DNA of 64,000 bases from Caldora sp965222765 (GCA_965222765.1 CBDCVG010000078.1:62001-126000), one strand, 5' to 3'; positions 53,350 to 61,712 are shown, counted from the stretch's first letter. The notes: generated by a model from the letters alone, not told the origin. A program made the numbers and translations.

Positions 53350-54423
53350 ATGGAATTCGGCATACAGTTTTTCCCCGACGTCGCACCTGAGCAGAAGTCT
53401 GGTAAACAGTATTTTGAAGAAGCATTACACCTGGTAAGTCTATGTGATGAATTAGGTTATAGCAGTGTTCGCATTGTTGAGCATTACTTTCACCCCTACG
53501 GCGGCTACAGTCCTAACCCCATCCTCTTTCTAACAGCTGCCTGCCAGCGCACCAAAATGGCGCGAATGATCACTGGTGCTGTGTTACCTGCTTTCAATAA
53601 CCCACTGAAGCTAGCAGGAGAAATTGCCATGTTAGACGCTATTTCGGGTGGACGTCTCGATGTTGGTTTTGCTCGCGCTTTCCTACCCCATGAATTTGCC
53701 CGATTTGGCGTTAGCTTGAGTGAGAGTAAAGCAAGATTTGCTGAAGGTATAGAACAGGTACGCCGCCTGCTAGAAGAAGAAAACGTCACAATGGATGGGC
53801 AATTCCATAGTTTTAAAAATGTTACCTCTTTGCCTCGTCCCACCCAACAACCCCGTCCACCGTTTTGGATAGCAGCACTGGCAACTCCTAGTTCTTTTGT
53901 TAGTGCTGGTGAAAAAGGCTATGGAATTATGGCGATTCCCTTAGCTGGGGGCAAGATGGCAGAACTGATTGGGTTGTATCGTGAGGCGTGGAAGTCAGCT
54001 GGACATCCAGGTACAGGGCAAGTAATGTTGGCTTTTCATATGTTCTGTGCGCGGACTCAACAAGAAGCGATCGCTATTGCCCGCGATCCCCTCAATGACT
54101 ACCTCAAATCTCTCGTTGATGCTGCCTCAGATTGGACTTCTGGCACCAGTTCGGCTGACTACCCGAACTACGACAAAATCATCGCTGGTTTGAAGAAGGA
54201 AACCTTTGAATCTCAGGTAGAAAAAGGTGCTGCCTGGGTTGGTACACCTAAGGAAGTACGGGAAGCAATCACTGATTACTACCACCAAATTGGCGGATTC
54301 GAGATTGCTTCAATGCAGATCAACTTCAATGTCCTACCAGTCGAAGCAGCAGAAGCTTCCATGCGCTTGTTTGCTAAGGAAGTCATGCCTGAGTTTGCCG
54401 AGTTTGGGCGTCGTGTCGCTTGA
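53350..54423 (+). CDS. Luciferase-like flavin-dependent monooxygenase
   Basis: 357 residues of the bacterial luciferase-like (LLM) TIM-barrel family, resembling the group often found inside NRPS and PKS loci. Family features include VRIVEHYFHPYGGYSPNP, AVLPAFNNPLKLAGEIAMLD, then SGGRLDVGFARAFLPHEFARFG, and PRPTQQPRPPFWIAA. A good AAGGAGA ribosome site lies 10 bases before the ATG. It needs reduced FMN from a separate reductase. It lies between the chorismatase-ligase gene and the carrier-protein gene on the same strand and is expected to hydroxylate the product or a carrier-bound intermediate. The substrate is unknown. Confidence 0.9.
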   Translation: MEFGIQFFPDVAPEQKSGKQYFEEALHLVSLCDELGYSSVRIVEHYFHPYGGYSPNPILFLTAACQRTKMARMITGAVLPAFNNPLKLAGEIAMLDAISGGRLDVGFARAFLPHEFARFGVSLSESKARFAEGIEQVRRLLEEENVTMDGQFHSFKNVTSLPRPTQQPRPPFWIAALATPSSFVSAGEKGYGIMAIPLAGGKMAELIGLYREAWKSAGHPGTGQVMLAFHMFCARTQQEAIAIARDPLNDYLKSLVDAASDWTSGTSSADYPNYDKIIAGLKKETFESQVEKGAAWVGTPKEVREAITDYYHQIGGFEIASMQINFNVLPVEAAEASMRLFAKEVMPEFAEFGRRVA

Positions 54424-54572
54424 GTTAGATCCGATGAAGTTTTAGGTTTTAGGTTTTAGGGAAAGATGTTTCCAGTGCAACTTCACTCAAGTTGGAAGTC
54501 CCTAAGTCTACCTAACACCTAATACCTAACCTCTAATACCTTTTTTCACCCATTCACAAAGAAGTAATCACT

Positions 54573-54827
54573 ATGGAAAGCATCGAAACCATAAAGCATA
54601 AAAGTCAGGAAATTGTTCTGGATATAATGCCGAATATTGACCAGAATCAGTTATTAGATGACACAGATATTTTTAGTTTAGGTCTAGATTCTTTAAATGC
54701 TATTCGACTGATTACCAACTTGCAATCTACCTTTAAGGTGCAGTTTGGTACCAGTGACATTAATTTTGATAATTTTCGGACAATAGCGAATATTGCCGAA
54801 ATAATTTCTAAAAAGCAAGCCAAATAA
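54573..54827 (+). CDS. Stand-alone acyl/aryl carrier protein
   Basis: 84 residues, acidic and helical. The phosphopantetheine attachment serine is in the motif FSLGLDSLNAIRL (near residue 42). The whole protein is one carrier domain with no flanking catalytic part. It would be activated by the PPTase at 47.7 kb. The AMP ligase upstream lacks a carrier domain of its own, so this small protein is the natural acceptor for the activated aryl acid, from which the NRPS condensation domain can draw. The 150-base gap before it contains TTTTAGG and CCTAATA heptamer-like repeats. Complete. Confidence 0.9.
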   Translation: MESIETIKHKSQEIVLDIMPNIDQNQLLDDTDIFSLGLDSLNAIRLITNLQSTFKVQFGTSDINFDNFRTIANIAEIISKKQAK

Positions 54828-54976
54828 ATAGTTAATCAGGCTTTCGCTTCGTAAGACTCCGGGGCAGGAGACAGAAGGGAAAAGTCCTTAATCCTTATTC
54901 ATCTCAACAGGTGAGACTTCTACCCTCTACCTTCTACCCTCTACCTTTTCTCAATAAATTAATAACCAGGGGTACA

Positions 54977-55285
54977 ATGCAAAAATCAGCATCACCAAAA
55001 CCATTAGAACACTACAGTAAAATTGACGCTCTTTCTGAGACACTCCCAAAAACTCAGAGCAATTCCGAAGCACCAGCACCAGATTTTTTTGAAGCCCTTG
55101 CGAAACTGATCCCCTCATACAATAAGGCTCCCTCATTGGAGCCAGTTTCACGAGAAGAAACCCTACCACTCTCTTTTGCTCAGGAAAGGCTCTGGTTACT
55201 ACATCAGTTGTCACCAGAAAACCCCTGTTATCATCAACCCATCGCTTTTCATCACTGGGAACAGCAACTGAGTGGTGACATTTAA
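54977..55285 (+). pseudogene. Truncated start of a deleted NRPS gene
   Basis: From ATG 54977 the frame gives 102 residues: a disordered linker and the first condensation-domain motif, LPLSFAQERLWLLHQLSPEN, ending at a stop shortly after CYHQPIAFHHW. The sequence parallels the first 85 residues of the NRPS at 55744 (both have QSNSEAP/QSNSDAA, an FFEALAKLI/PLAAIARLI segment and LSFAQER/VSFAQER). Their leaders are also alike (AATAACCAGGGGTACA versus TAAAAACCAGAAGTATC). This is the 5' scar of a second, related NRPS gene whose remainder has been lost. The motif after C1 that would be needed for activity is absent. Confidence 0.82.
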
Positions 55286-55743
55286 GAATGAGTAATTGAT
55301 TCTGCATTCTTCATTGTTCATGCATTATTTTTGTTCCAGTTCTTATCAATCGATGGTTGTAGTTCTCATGGCTTACATTTTACTTAACTTAATCATAGGC
55401 TAGTTGATTACGCTATTTTCAACAAACCTTACTTTTTATTGTGAGTAATTTCAAGTAGATTTGGTATTAAATGAAACTCTTTATAACTTATTAATATCTG
55501 TGATAATATGACAGATATTAAAATTAGATTATAGAGTGATCTAATACTTCTAAATCGAACAGAATTGTTATAGTAAGAATCTACAGATTCCACTAATAAT
55601 TAAGAGCTTTTAGCTATCAGCTTTCAACTTTGTTGCGGAAGTTGATGCTGTAGAAGTGAGCTAATAGCAACGCAACATAGTTTGGGTTCAGGTTGGGTAA
55701 AATCACCATCTTTAATGTTAATAACTTAAAAACCAGAAGTATC
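55286..55743. other. Intergenic region between the NRPS scar and the NRPS gene
   Basis: 458 bases, AT-rich and without a gene. From about 55470 to 55600 it loosely resembles the region upstream of the chorismatase gene (about 50505-50620), with shared AACTC-TAACTTATT and TGATCTAATACTT-like stretches. It may contain the NRPS promoter. Confidence 0.5.
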
Positions 55744-58700
55744 ATGGGAAAATTAGAAACTAAAATCCCCAATGTCTCACTAAAAACATTGGAGGACGAC
55801 AGCAAAGCTGAAGTTGTTTCTGAGCTGTCCCGACAAGCTCAGAGCAATTCAGATGCAGCTCCACTAGATCCTTTGGCAGCCATTGCGCGTCTCATCGCGT
55901 TACAAAATCAGGCTCCTCCCTTAGAAACAGTTTTACGAGACGGAGCTGTGCCAGTCTCTTTTGCTCAAGAAAGGTTCTGGATCCTCCACGAATTAGCACC
56001 AGATAATCCCTTTTATAACGAATCAGTAGCCTTTAGGATCTCAGGTAAACTGAACATTACTGCACTCGAACAAAGCTTCAACGAAATTTTCCGACGTCAT
56101 GAAGCTTTACGGACTTCCTTTGTTATGCAGGATGAGGAACTAGTCCAAATTATTCCTTCGAGTTGGGATTTTAACTTGTCGATTGTTGATGCGACAGCTG
56201 TCCCCAATCCCGAATCGAAAATTCAAACCTTCATCACACAAGAAGTTAAGAGACCTTTTAACCTTAAGAAAGAGTTGCTTTTGCGACCAGCTTTGCTGAA
56301 GCTGGGTGAAGAGGATTGGGTATTAGTTGTAGCTGTCCACCATATTGTCTTTGACAAATGGTCTGAAAGTTTGTTGTTTAACGAATTGACAAGCCACTAT
56401 CAAGCTTTCTCCACTGGCAAGCCTTCGACCTTGCCTGAGTTACCTATCCAGTATGCAGACTTTGCTCATTGGCAACTTCAGTGGTTCAAGAAAGAAGTCC
56501 TCGACGAACAACTGGACTACTGGCAACAGCAGTTAGGGGGTCGTCTCCCCAGACTCCAGTTGCCTACTGACTACCCCTATCCGTCGAAACAAGACTACCG
56601 GGGTGCAAAAAAACACCTGGTACTCTCCAAAAACCTCACCGAAGCTCTCAAAACCCTGAGTCGTCAGGAAGGTAAAGGTGCCAGCCTATTTATGACTCTG
56701 TTGGCAGCATTCAAAACCTTACTCTATCGCTATACAGGGGAAGAAGACATTATTGTTGGCACACCGGTTGCAGGACGTAACCAAATCAAGACCGAGAAAC
56801 TGATGGGTTGCTTCCTCAATTCCCTGGCAATGCGTTCTGATATGTCCGGCAATCCCACTTTTGTACAGCTGCTTGATCGAGTCAAAGCAGTAGTTCAAAA
56901 AGCCTATGCTAACCAGGATATACCCTTCGAGAAGGTATTAGAAAAACTAGATGTAGACAGAAGCCCAAGCCACAGCCCAGTATTCGATGTCATGCTTAAC
57001 TTGCTGAATACTCCGCAAAAGGCTTTGGAACTATCTGAGCTGAATCTTACTCCCTTAGAACTGCTCGAACCAGACTCACAATTCTCCATGACTCTCTATG
57101 TGGAGCATCATGGGAGTGAACTACACCTCATTCTACTTTACCAGCAGGCTTTGTTTACTTCTGAACGTATGGTTGGCCTCCTCAATCAATTCCAGCATCT
57201 GCTCGAACAGATTGTGGCTAACCCAGAAAAACCGATTAAGTCTTATTCCCTGGTAACGCCAGAATCGAGTTCCTTACTTCCAGATCAAAGTGCGGCTTTG
57301 CCTGAACCATACTACGAACCGGTAACCAAACTGTTTGCCTCTTGGGCTAAGTCTACACCAGAACATCCAGCCATCTGCCAAGGCGATCGCACTTGGAGCT
57401 ACAGTGAATTGTCTGCAAGTGCTCAGGCTTTAGCACAGGTGCTACGGAGTAAAGGCATTGAGAAAGGAGAGCCAGTGGCAGTCTGCGGCTCCCGTAGTTT
57501 TGGGCTGATTGCCAGTATCATCGGCGTACTCCTGAATGGAAGTGTATTACTGACGATCGATCCCAACCTACCTCAACAACGTCAGCAGCTGATACTCACC
57601 GAAGCTAAAGCCAAGCACTTATTGTATGTTGGTAAGCAGCTCTCAGCAGATGAGTGGATGGGCGAGTCTGTGGAAATTATCAGCGTAACCGAAGATACAG
57701 GGCAAGCAGTCGATGTAGTAATAGCCAACCCTCAAGCCATAGAACTACCTGAAATAACTCCTGAAGATACCGCCTATATTTTCTTCACCTCTGGTACTAC
57801 GGGAGTTCCCAAGGGAGTCTTAGGAGTTCACAAAGGAATAAGCCATTTCCTAGACTGGCAGCGGCAGACATTTGATGTCGGACAAAAAGACCGCATTGCT
57901 CAAATAACAGGTCTTTCTTTTGATGCGGTACTCAGGGATATTTTTCTACCTTTGACCAGTGGCTCAACCCTTTGTCTACTGGAAGCAACTGGTGATCTAA
58001 GTTCCTCCTACATTTTACCTTGGTTAGAACAAGAGCGAATTTCCTTACTGCACACTGTTCCGACTCTGGCACAATCCTGGTTAGTCGAGATACCTTCTGG
58101 GGTTTCTCTACGGACATTGCGACGGGTATTTTTTACGGGAGAACCTCTGACAGCTCAACTGATAACTCGATGGCGTGAGGCTTTTCCCGAGGCAGGTGAA
58201 ATTATTAATTTCTATGGCCCGACGGAGACAACGATGGTGAAGTTCTACTACCGAGTACCAGGAGATAAACCTTTGCCAGGAGTACAGCCTATCGGCTACC
58301 CCCAACCCTCAACTCAAGGATTGATTTTAGGGGAGAACAACCAGTTATGTGGCATTGGTGAACCTGGTCAAATCGTGATCAGAACACCATTCCGAACCTT
58401 AGGCTACATCAACGCTCCTGAAGAAAATCACAAGCAGTTTGTGCAGAATCCCGACTGTGATGATCAAAAGGATTTACTCTACTACACAGGCGATCGCGGA
58501 CGCTATCGTTTAGATGGCTCCATGGAAATTATGGGTCGCATCGATCATCAAGTCAAAATTCGTGGGATGCGGATTGAGCCAGGGGAAATTGAGACAGTGT
58601 TGAATCAACACCCTACTGTAGGGCAAACCTTAATTTTAGCCCATGAGATTAACCCTGGGGACAAACACCTTATAGCTTATGTTATCCCCAATCGAAAGGA

Positions 58701-59901
58701 AGTCTGCAAAAACGATGAATTGCGAGATTTTTTGAAGCCGAGGCTACCTAACTTCATGATCCCCTCTGCTTTTGTGATGCTGGATGCTTTTCCCCGAACT
58801 CCCAATGGCAAAATTGATCGCCGTGCTCTACCTGTTCAAGATTTAACTCCAGTAAAGCCAACCTCAGGAGACGATTCTGAGATTCCCCGAGATCAATTAG
58901 AACGGGAGCTAACTAAGATTTGGAAAAAAGTTCTGGGTATCCAATCCATCGGTGTGAAGGACGATTTCTTTGACCTAGGAGGAAACTCTCTACTAGCTGT
59001 CAGCCTCATCGGCAAAATACAGAAAACATTCGACAAAAATCTCTCTCTAGCTACCCTCTTCCAAGAATCGACGATTGAGCAACTGGCCAAGATTTTACGC
59101 CAGGAAGGATGGTCAGCCCCTAAGTCCTCCCTAGTACCAATTCAAACTGGTGGTTCTAAAGATCCTTTCTTCTTTATCAACTCAATCGGTTACACCAGAA
59201 AGTTTGCCCCTTATCTTGGTTCTGACCAACCCTGTTACGGTCTGAGCATTTTTCAGCTAAGGGACTTAGATGAACAAAAAATTGCCGACCTCACAATTGG
59301 AGATATTGCTGAGCAATTTATTAAAGATATGCGTGCTATCCAGCCTGAGGGACCTTATCTTTTGGGAGTATACTGTGGTGATTTCCGCATAGGAATTGAA
59401 GTAGCACAACAGCTCCATCAACAAGGACAGAAGGTAGGTCTGTTAGCTCTCATCGATGCGATTTGGGAACCCCGCGAGTTAGGACTTTATTTTTATTGGC
59501 ACAACTTTCGCCAATTTGGATTTAGCTACCTCCTCTACAAAGTGAACCAGAGAATAGAGTTCATCAAAAGAAAACTTATTCTCTACAAAAACAGTATTAA
59601 GGGTAAGTTGTACTCGAAAACTGGCTCTACTGTACCGAAACATCTCCAAGATGTTAACTTGGTCAATAATTATTACCAATTTGGACGTGATTATGTACCG
59701 CAAGTTTATCCAGGTAAGCTCACCTTCTTAGCTTCTAGCGAGTGGCGGGTAAGAAACTCAGGCAAATTGGAAAGTTTAGCCGTTGGAGGAGTAGAGACCC
59801 ATGAGATTCATGGATATCACCATAATCTATTTGAAGAACCTCAAATACTAGCTCTCGCTGAAAAATTGAAGGCTTGCTTAGATAAGGCTCAGGAGGATTA
59901 G
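55744..59901 (+). CDS. One-module NRPS: condensation, adenylation, carrier, thioesterase-like
   Basis: 1,385 residues from ATG 55744 (MGKLETKIP), chosen because the parallel start at 54977 lines up there. Condensation (about 60-490) has VSFAQERFW and an HHxxxD motif as HHIVFDKWS near 199, with Lys in place of the usual Gly. Adenylation (about 525-1010) has FTSGTTGVPKGV near 682, FDAVLRDIF near 726 and INFYGPTETTM. The carrier domain attaches phosphopantetheine in DLGGNSLLA (Ser 1082). The thioesterase-like domain (about 1130-1385) has LLGVYCGDFRIGIE in place of the GxSxG elbow, so the expected nucleophile is Cys 1211; His 1359 or 1360 follows. It would add one amino acid to the carrier-bound aryl acid and release it. 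My tentative specificity code (D-A-R-H-F-T-F-M-V-K) matches no amino acid I know. Confidence 0.92.
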   Translation: MGKLETKIPNVSLKTLEDDSKAEVVSELSRQAQSNSDAAPLDPLAAIARLIALQNQAPPLETVLRDGAVPVSFAQERFWILHELAPDNPFYNESVAFRISGKLNITALEQSFNEIFRRHEALRTSFVMQDEELVQIIPSSWDFNLSIVDATAVPNPESKIQTFITQEVKRPFNLKKELLLRPALLKLGEEDWVLVVAVHHIVFDKWSESLLFNELTSHYQAFSTGKPSTLPELPIQYADFAHWQLQWFKKEVLDEQLDYWQQQLGGRLPRLQLPTDYPYPSKQDYRGAKKHLVLSKNLTEALKTLSRQEGKGASLFMTLLAAFKTLLYRYTGEEDIIVGTPVAGRNQIKTEKLMGCFLNSLAMRSDMSGNPTFVQLLDRVKAVVQKAYANQDIPFEKVLEKLDVDRSPSHSPVFDVMLNLLNTPQKALELSELNLTPLELLEPDSQFSMTLYVEHHGSELHLILLYQQALFTSERMVGLLNQFQHLLEQIVANPEKPIKSYSLVTPESSSLLPDQSAALPEPYYEPVTKLFASWAKSTPEHPAICQGDRTWSYSELSASAQALAQVLRSKGIEKGEPVAVCGSRSFGLIASIIGVLLNGSVLLTIDPNLPQQRQQLILTEAKAKHLLYVGKQLSADEWMGESVEIISVTEDTGQAVDVVIANPQAIELPEITPEDTAYIFFTSGTTGVPKGVLGVHKGISHFLDWQRQTFDVGQKDRIAQITGLSFDAVLRDIFLPLTSGSTLCLLEATGDLSSSYILPWLEQERISLLHTVPTLAQSWLVEIPSGVSLRTLRRVFFTGEPLTAQLITRWREAFPEAGEIINFYGPTETTMVKFYYRVPGDKPLPGVQPIGYPQPSTQGLILGENNQLCGIGEPGQIVIRTPFRTLGYINAPEENHKQFVQNPDCDDQKDLLYYTGDRGRYRLDGSMEIMGRIDHQVKIRGMRIEPGEIETVLNQHPTVGQTLILAHEINPGDKHLIAYVIPNRKEVCKNDELRDFLKPRLPNFMIPSAFVMLDAFPRTPNGKIDRRALPVQDLTPVKPTSGDDSEIPRDQLERELTKIWKKVLGIQSIGVKDDFFDLGGNSLLAVSLIGKIQKTFDKNLSLATLFQESTIEQLAKILRQEGWSAPKSSLVPIQTGGSKDPFFFINSIGYTRKFAPYLGSDQPCYGLSIFQLRDLDEQKIADLTIGDIAEQFIKDMRAIQPEGPYLLGVYCGDFRIGIEVAQQLHQQGQKVGLLALIDAIWEPRELGLYFYWHNFRQFGFSYLLYKVNQRIEFIKRKLILYKNSIKGKLYSKTGSTVPKHLQDVNLVNNYYQFGRDYVPQVYPGKLTFLASSEWRVRNSGKLESLAVGGVETHEIHGYHHNLFEEPQILALAEKLKACLDKAQED

Positions 59902-59922
59902 TACTAACTCGAGCACAGCAAC

Positions 59923-59957
59923 CCCCTTGTTGAGAGATTTGCTCTCTCAACAAGGGG
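59923..59957 (+). terminator. 14-bp stem-loop after the NRPS
   Basis: CCCCTTGTTGAGAG at 59923-59936 pairs perfectly with CTCTCAACAAGGGG at 59944-59957 over a 7-base loop. It is 21 bases after the NRPS stop. There is no T run after it, so it may be a factor-dependent end or a 3' stabilising hairpin. Confidence 0.65.
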
Positions 59958-59962
59958 ATAAG

Positions 59963-59982
59963 TAGGGTTTGCTGAATAAGTC
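59963..59982 (+). repeat. 20-bp repeat shared with 45638-45657
   Basis: TAGGGTTTGCTGAATAAGTC is identical at both sites and in the same orientation; a looser match (TGGGA, AGT-A-GAGT) continues after it. It looks like one end of an insertion sequence or MITE family. Confidence 0.7.
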
Positions 59983-60059
59983 GATTGGGAAAGTGTTTTG
60001 AAGTAATGAGTGTTTCTTTTGAGCCACTCCCACGGCTAGAAGCGCCTGGGATTCAGGCA

Positions 60060-61184
60060 TCAGACAGAGATTGCAACCTGAGGCTGTCTGACATCTCCTA
60101 CGCCTAGGGTTGAACTCCCAACCCTTTTGATATTTATTGCTGCATTTTCATCTCGGTCGTTTAGCGAAGTGCAAGACGGACAACGCCAGCGCCTAATCGA
60201 TAGATCCAGTTTGTTTAAAACATGACCACACTTAGAACAGGTCTTACTAGATGGATACCAAGGGTCAATATAAATAACTTGCTTTCCTTTTTTCTGAGCT
60301 ACCCACTCTAGAATTTGGAGGAAGTCGCCTAAACCTAAGTCATTAACCTTGCGTCCCCATAAACGTTGCATTCCCTTCAGGTTTAGAGTCTCAAAGCATA
60401 ACACATCAAACTGGTCAGTCAACTTGTGAGCAAGCTTCCAAAACCAGTCACGCCTACGATTGCTAATAGCCTCATGACAACGAACTAACTGCTTTCTCGC
60501 TTGTTCTCGGTTAGTTGACCCCTTCTGCTTTCTAGAATGCTGCTTAGACGCTTTCCGAAGAGTGTTAAGAGATGATTTTAGGAATAATGGCGATTCAATA
60601 CTAAATCCTTCAGAGCAACTGAGGAATGTCTTCAAGCCAAAGTCAAATCCAGCTATTTTACCAGTCTCGAATGTGACTTCTGGTGTTGAATATCCATCAA
60701 CAACGATGACCATGAACAGCTCACCTAACGCCGTGCGCTTGATGGTTAGCGTCTTGAGAGTTCCCTCTATCTCCCTAGAGTTCCAGTATTGATAAACCCG
60801 ACTTCCTATTTTGACTCGATTCCCTCCTAAAAACTTGTATCCGGCTTGCTTGAGGGTGAATGATTTGTACTTTTTGACCTTCTTAAATCCCGGCGGTCTT
60901 ACCCCCTTCTTGTGATGCTTAAAAAAAAGTTGATAGGCTTTATCGATTCGCTGGCAGATATTTTGAACAGCTTGAGAACCTACTAACTGCCAAAAGGAAT
61001 TTCGTTTCCGTAACTTGGCTATATGTTTCTGAAGCTGGGCACAGTTTAAGTGTTTGCCCCAGCAACGATAGTACCGACGATGGAGAGCAATGCAATGGTT
61101 ATATATCACCCCAGCAGCGTTGATGGTTTGCTTGAGATAACGATTGCGCTTGTGACTGTAGAGCTTAAACTTCAGAGTTTGCAT
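60060..61184 (-). CDS. tnpB: TnpB RNA-guided nuclease of the IS200/IS605 element
   Basis: 374 residues from ATG 61184 (MQTLKFKLY). The RuvC active site is complete: Asp in IAGFDFGLKT, Glu in VLCFETLNLKGM and Asp in NDRDENAAINI. The zinc-finger cysteines are in TCSKCGH and RCPSC. TnpB proteins of this family are guided by an RNA from the 3' end of their own element (omega RNA) to cut DNA and keep the element in place. The 3' end of this gene and the hairpin beyond it (60028-60060) are where that RNA would be encoded. It is divergent from tnpA with 44 bases between the starts. It appears active. Confidence 0.93.
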   Translation of the reverse strand: MQTLKFKLYSHKRNRYLKQTINAAGVIYNHCIALHRRYYRCWGKHLNCAQLQKHIAKLRKRNSFWQLVGSQAVQNICQRIDKAYQLFFKHHKKGVRPPGFKKVKKYKSFTLKQAGYKFLGGNRVKIGSRVYQYWNSREIEGTLKTLTIKRTALGELFMVIVVDGYSTPEVTFETGKIAGFDFGLKTFLSCSEGFSIESPLFLKSSLNTLRKASKQHSRKQKGSTNREQARKQLVRCHEAISNRRRDWFWKLAHKLTDQFDVLCFETLNLKGMQRLWGRKVNDLGLGDFLQILEWVAQKKGKQVIYIDPWYPSSKTCSKCGHVLNKLDLSIRRWRCPSCTSLNDRDENAAINIKRVGSSTLGVGDVRQPQVAISV

Positions 61185-61220
61185 AATGTTTATTGTACTA
61201 GGTCTATAAACATTATGCAA
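61179..61220. promoter_or_regulatory. Perfect 15-bp inverted repeat between tnpB and tnpA
   Basis: TTGCATAATGTTTAT at 61179-61193 pairs exactly with ATAAACATTATGCAA at 61206-61220 over a 12-base loop. It fills the gap between the divergent starts and overlaps the tnpB start codon. It could be an operator for both genes or a hairpin that hides the tnpB start. Confidence 0.75.
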
Positions 61221-61228
61221 TAGACAAA

Positions 61229-61624
61229 ATGAAACAAGAGTATCGCCACAAGCACACATCAGTTTCATTAGTGAATTACCATTTTTGTTGGATAGTTCGC
61301 AGAAGGCGCAAGGTCTTAACTGGTAGCATTAAACAGCGATTAGATCTATTGATTCATGACGTAGTACGAGAACTAAATTGCGAAGTTCTCAGTCTTGCCA
61401 TAGAACCTGAACATGTCCACCTGTTTATCAATAGTCCTCCTGACATAGCCCCATCCAAGTTAATGCACCGCATCAAGGGACGCACTGCCAGATTCCTGAG
61501 AAAAGAGTTTCCTGAATTAATGAAGCTTCCAAGTATGTGGACGAGAGCTTATTTTGTCTCAACAGCAGGCAATGTTACTAGTTCAACTATTCAGAAGTAC
61601 ATTGAGGCTCAAGGGAAAGACTGA
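61229..61624 (+). CDS. tnpA: TnpA Y1 transposase (HUH) of the IS200/IS605 element
   Basis: 131 residues, the usual length. The HUH metal-binding motif is in EPEHVHLFINSPP near residue 65 and the catalytic tyrosine in TIQKYIEAQG near the C-terminus. The N-terminus has HTSVSLVNYHFCWIVRRRRKVL, typical of Y1 transposases. It cuts and joins single-stranded DNA at hairpin ends during replication. The gene is intact and divergent from tnpB, so the element is probably still mobile. Confidence 0.93.
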   Translation: MKQEYRHKHTSVSLVNYHFCWIVRRRRKVLTGSIKQRLDLLIHDVVRELNCEVLSLAIEPEHVHLFINSPPDIAPSKLMHRIKGRTARFLRKEFPELMKLPSMWTRAYFVSTAGNVTSSTIQKYIEAQGKD

Positions 61625-61690
61625 CGGCACTTAAAAGTGCATACGCTACATCCCACCCTTAAAAGAGGTGGGCTTTGCTTGTTGTTCTGT

Positions 61691-61712
61691 AACTGGCAAG
61701 ATGCCAGTTCCA
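61691..61712. repeat. Dispersed 22-bp palindromic repeat, copy 2
   Basis: Identical to 5858-5879, with the palindrome ACTGGCAAGATGCCAGT. It lies just outside the IS element. The rest of the gap to desD contains CTTCCTT and CTGCCTC type repeats, and no gene. Confidence 0.8.

Larger units (their letters stand above)
60020..61685. mobile_element. IS200/IS605-family insertion sequence
   Basis: The element contains divergent tnpB (minus) and tnpA (plus). The end after tnpB has a hairpin at 60028-60051 (TCCCA pairing with TGGGA around a CGGCTAGAAGCGCC arm), as at the right end of such elements. The end after tnpA has GCACTT/AAGTGC at 61627-61640 and CCCACC/GGTGGG at 61652-61672. Exact outer borders cannot be set by eye, since these elements make no target duplication. 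Confidence 0.82.
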
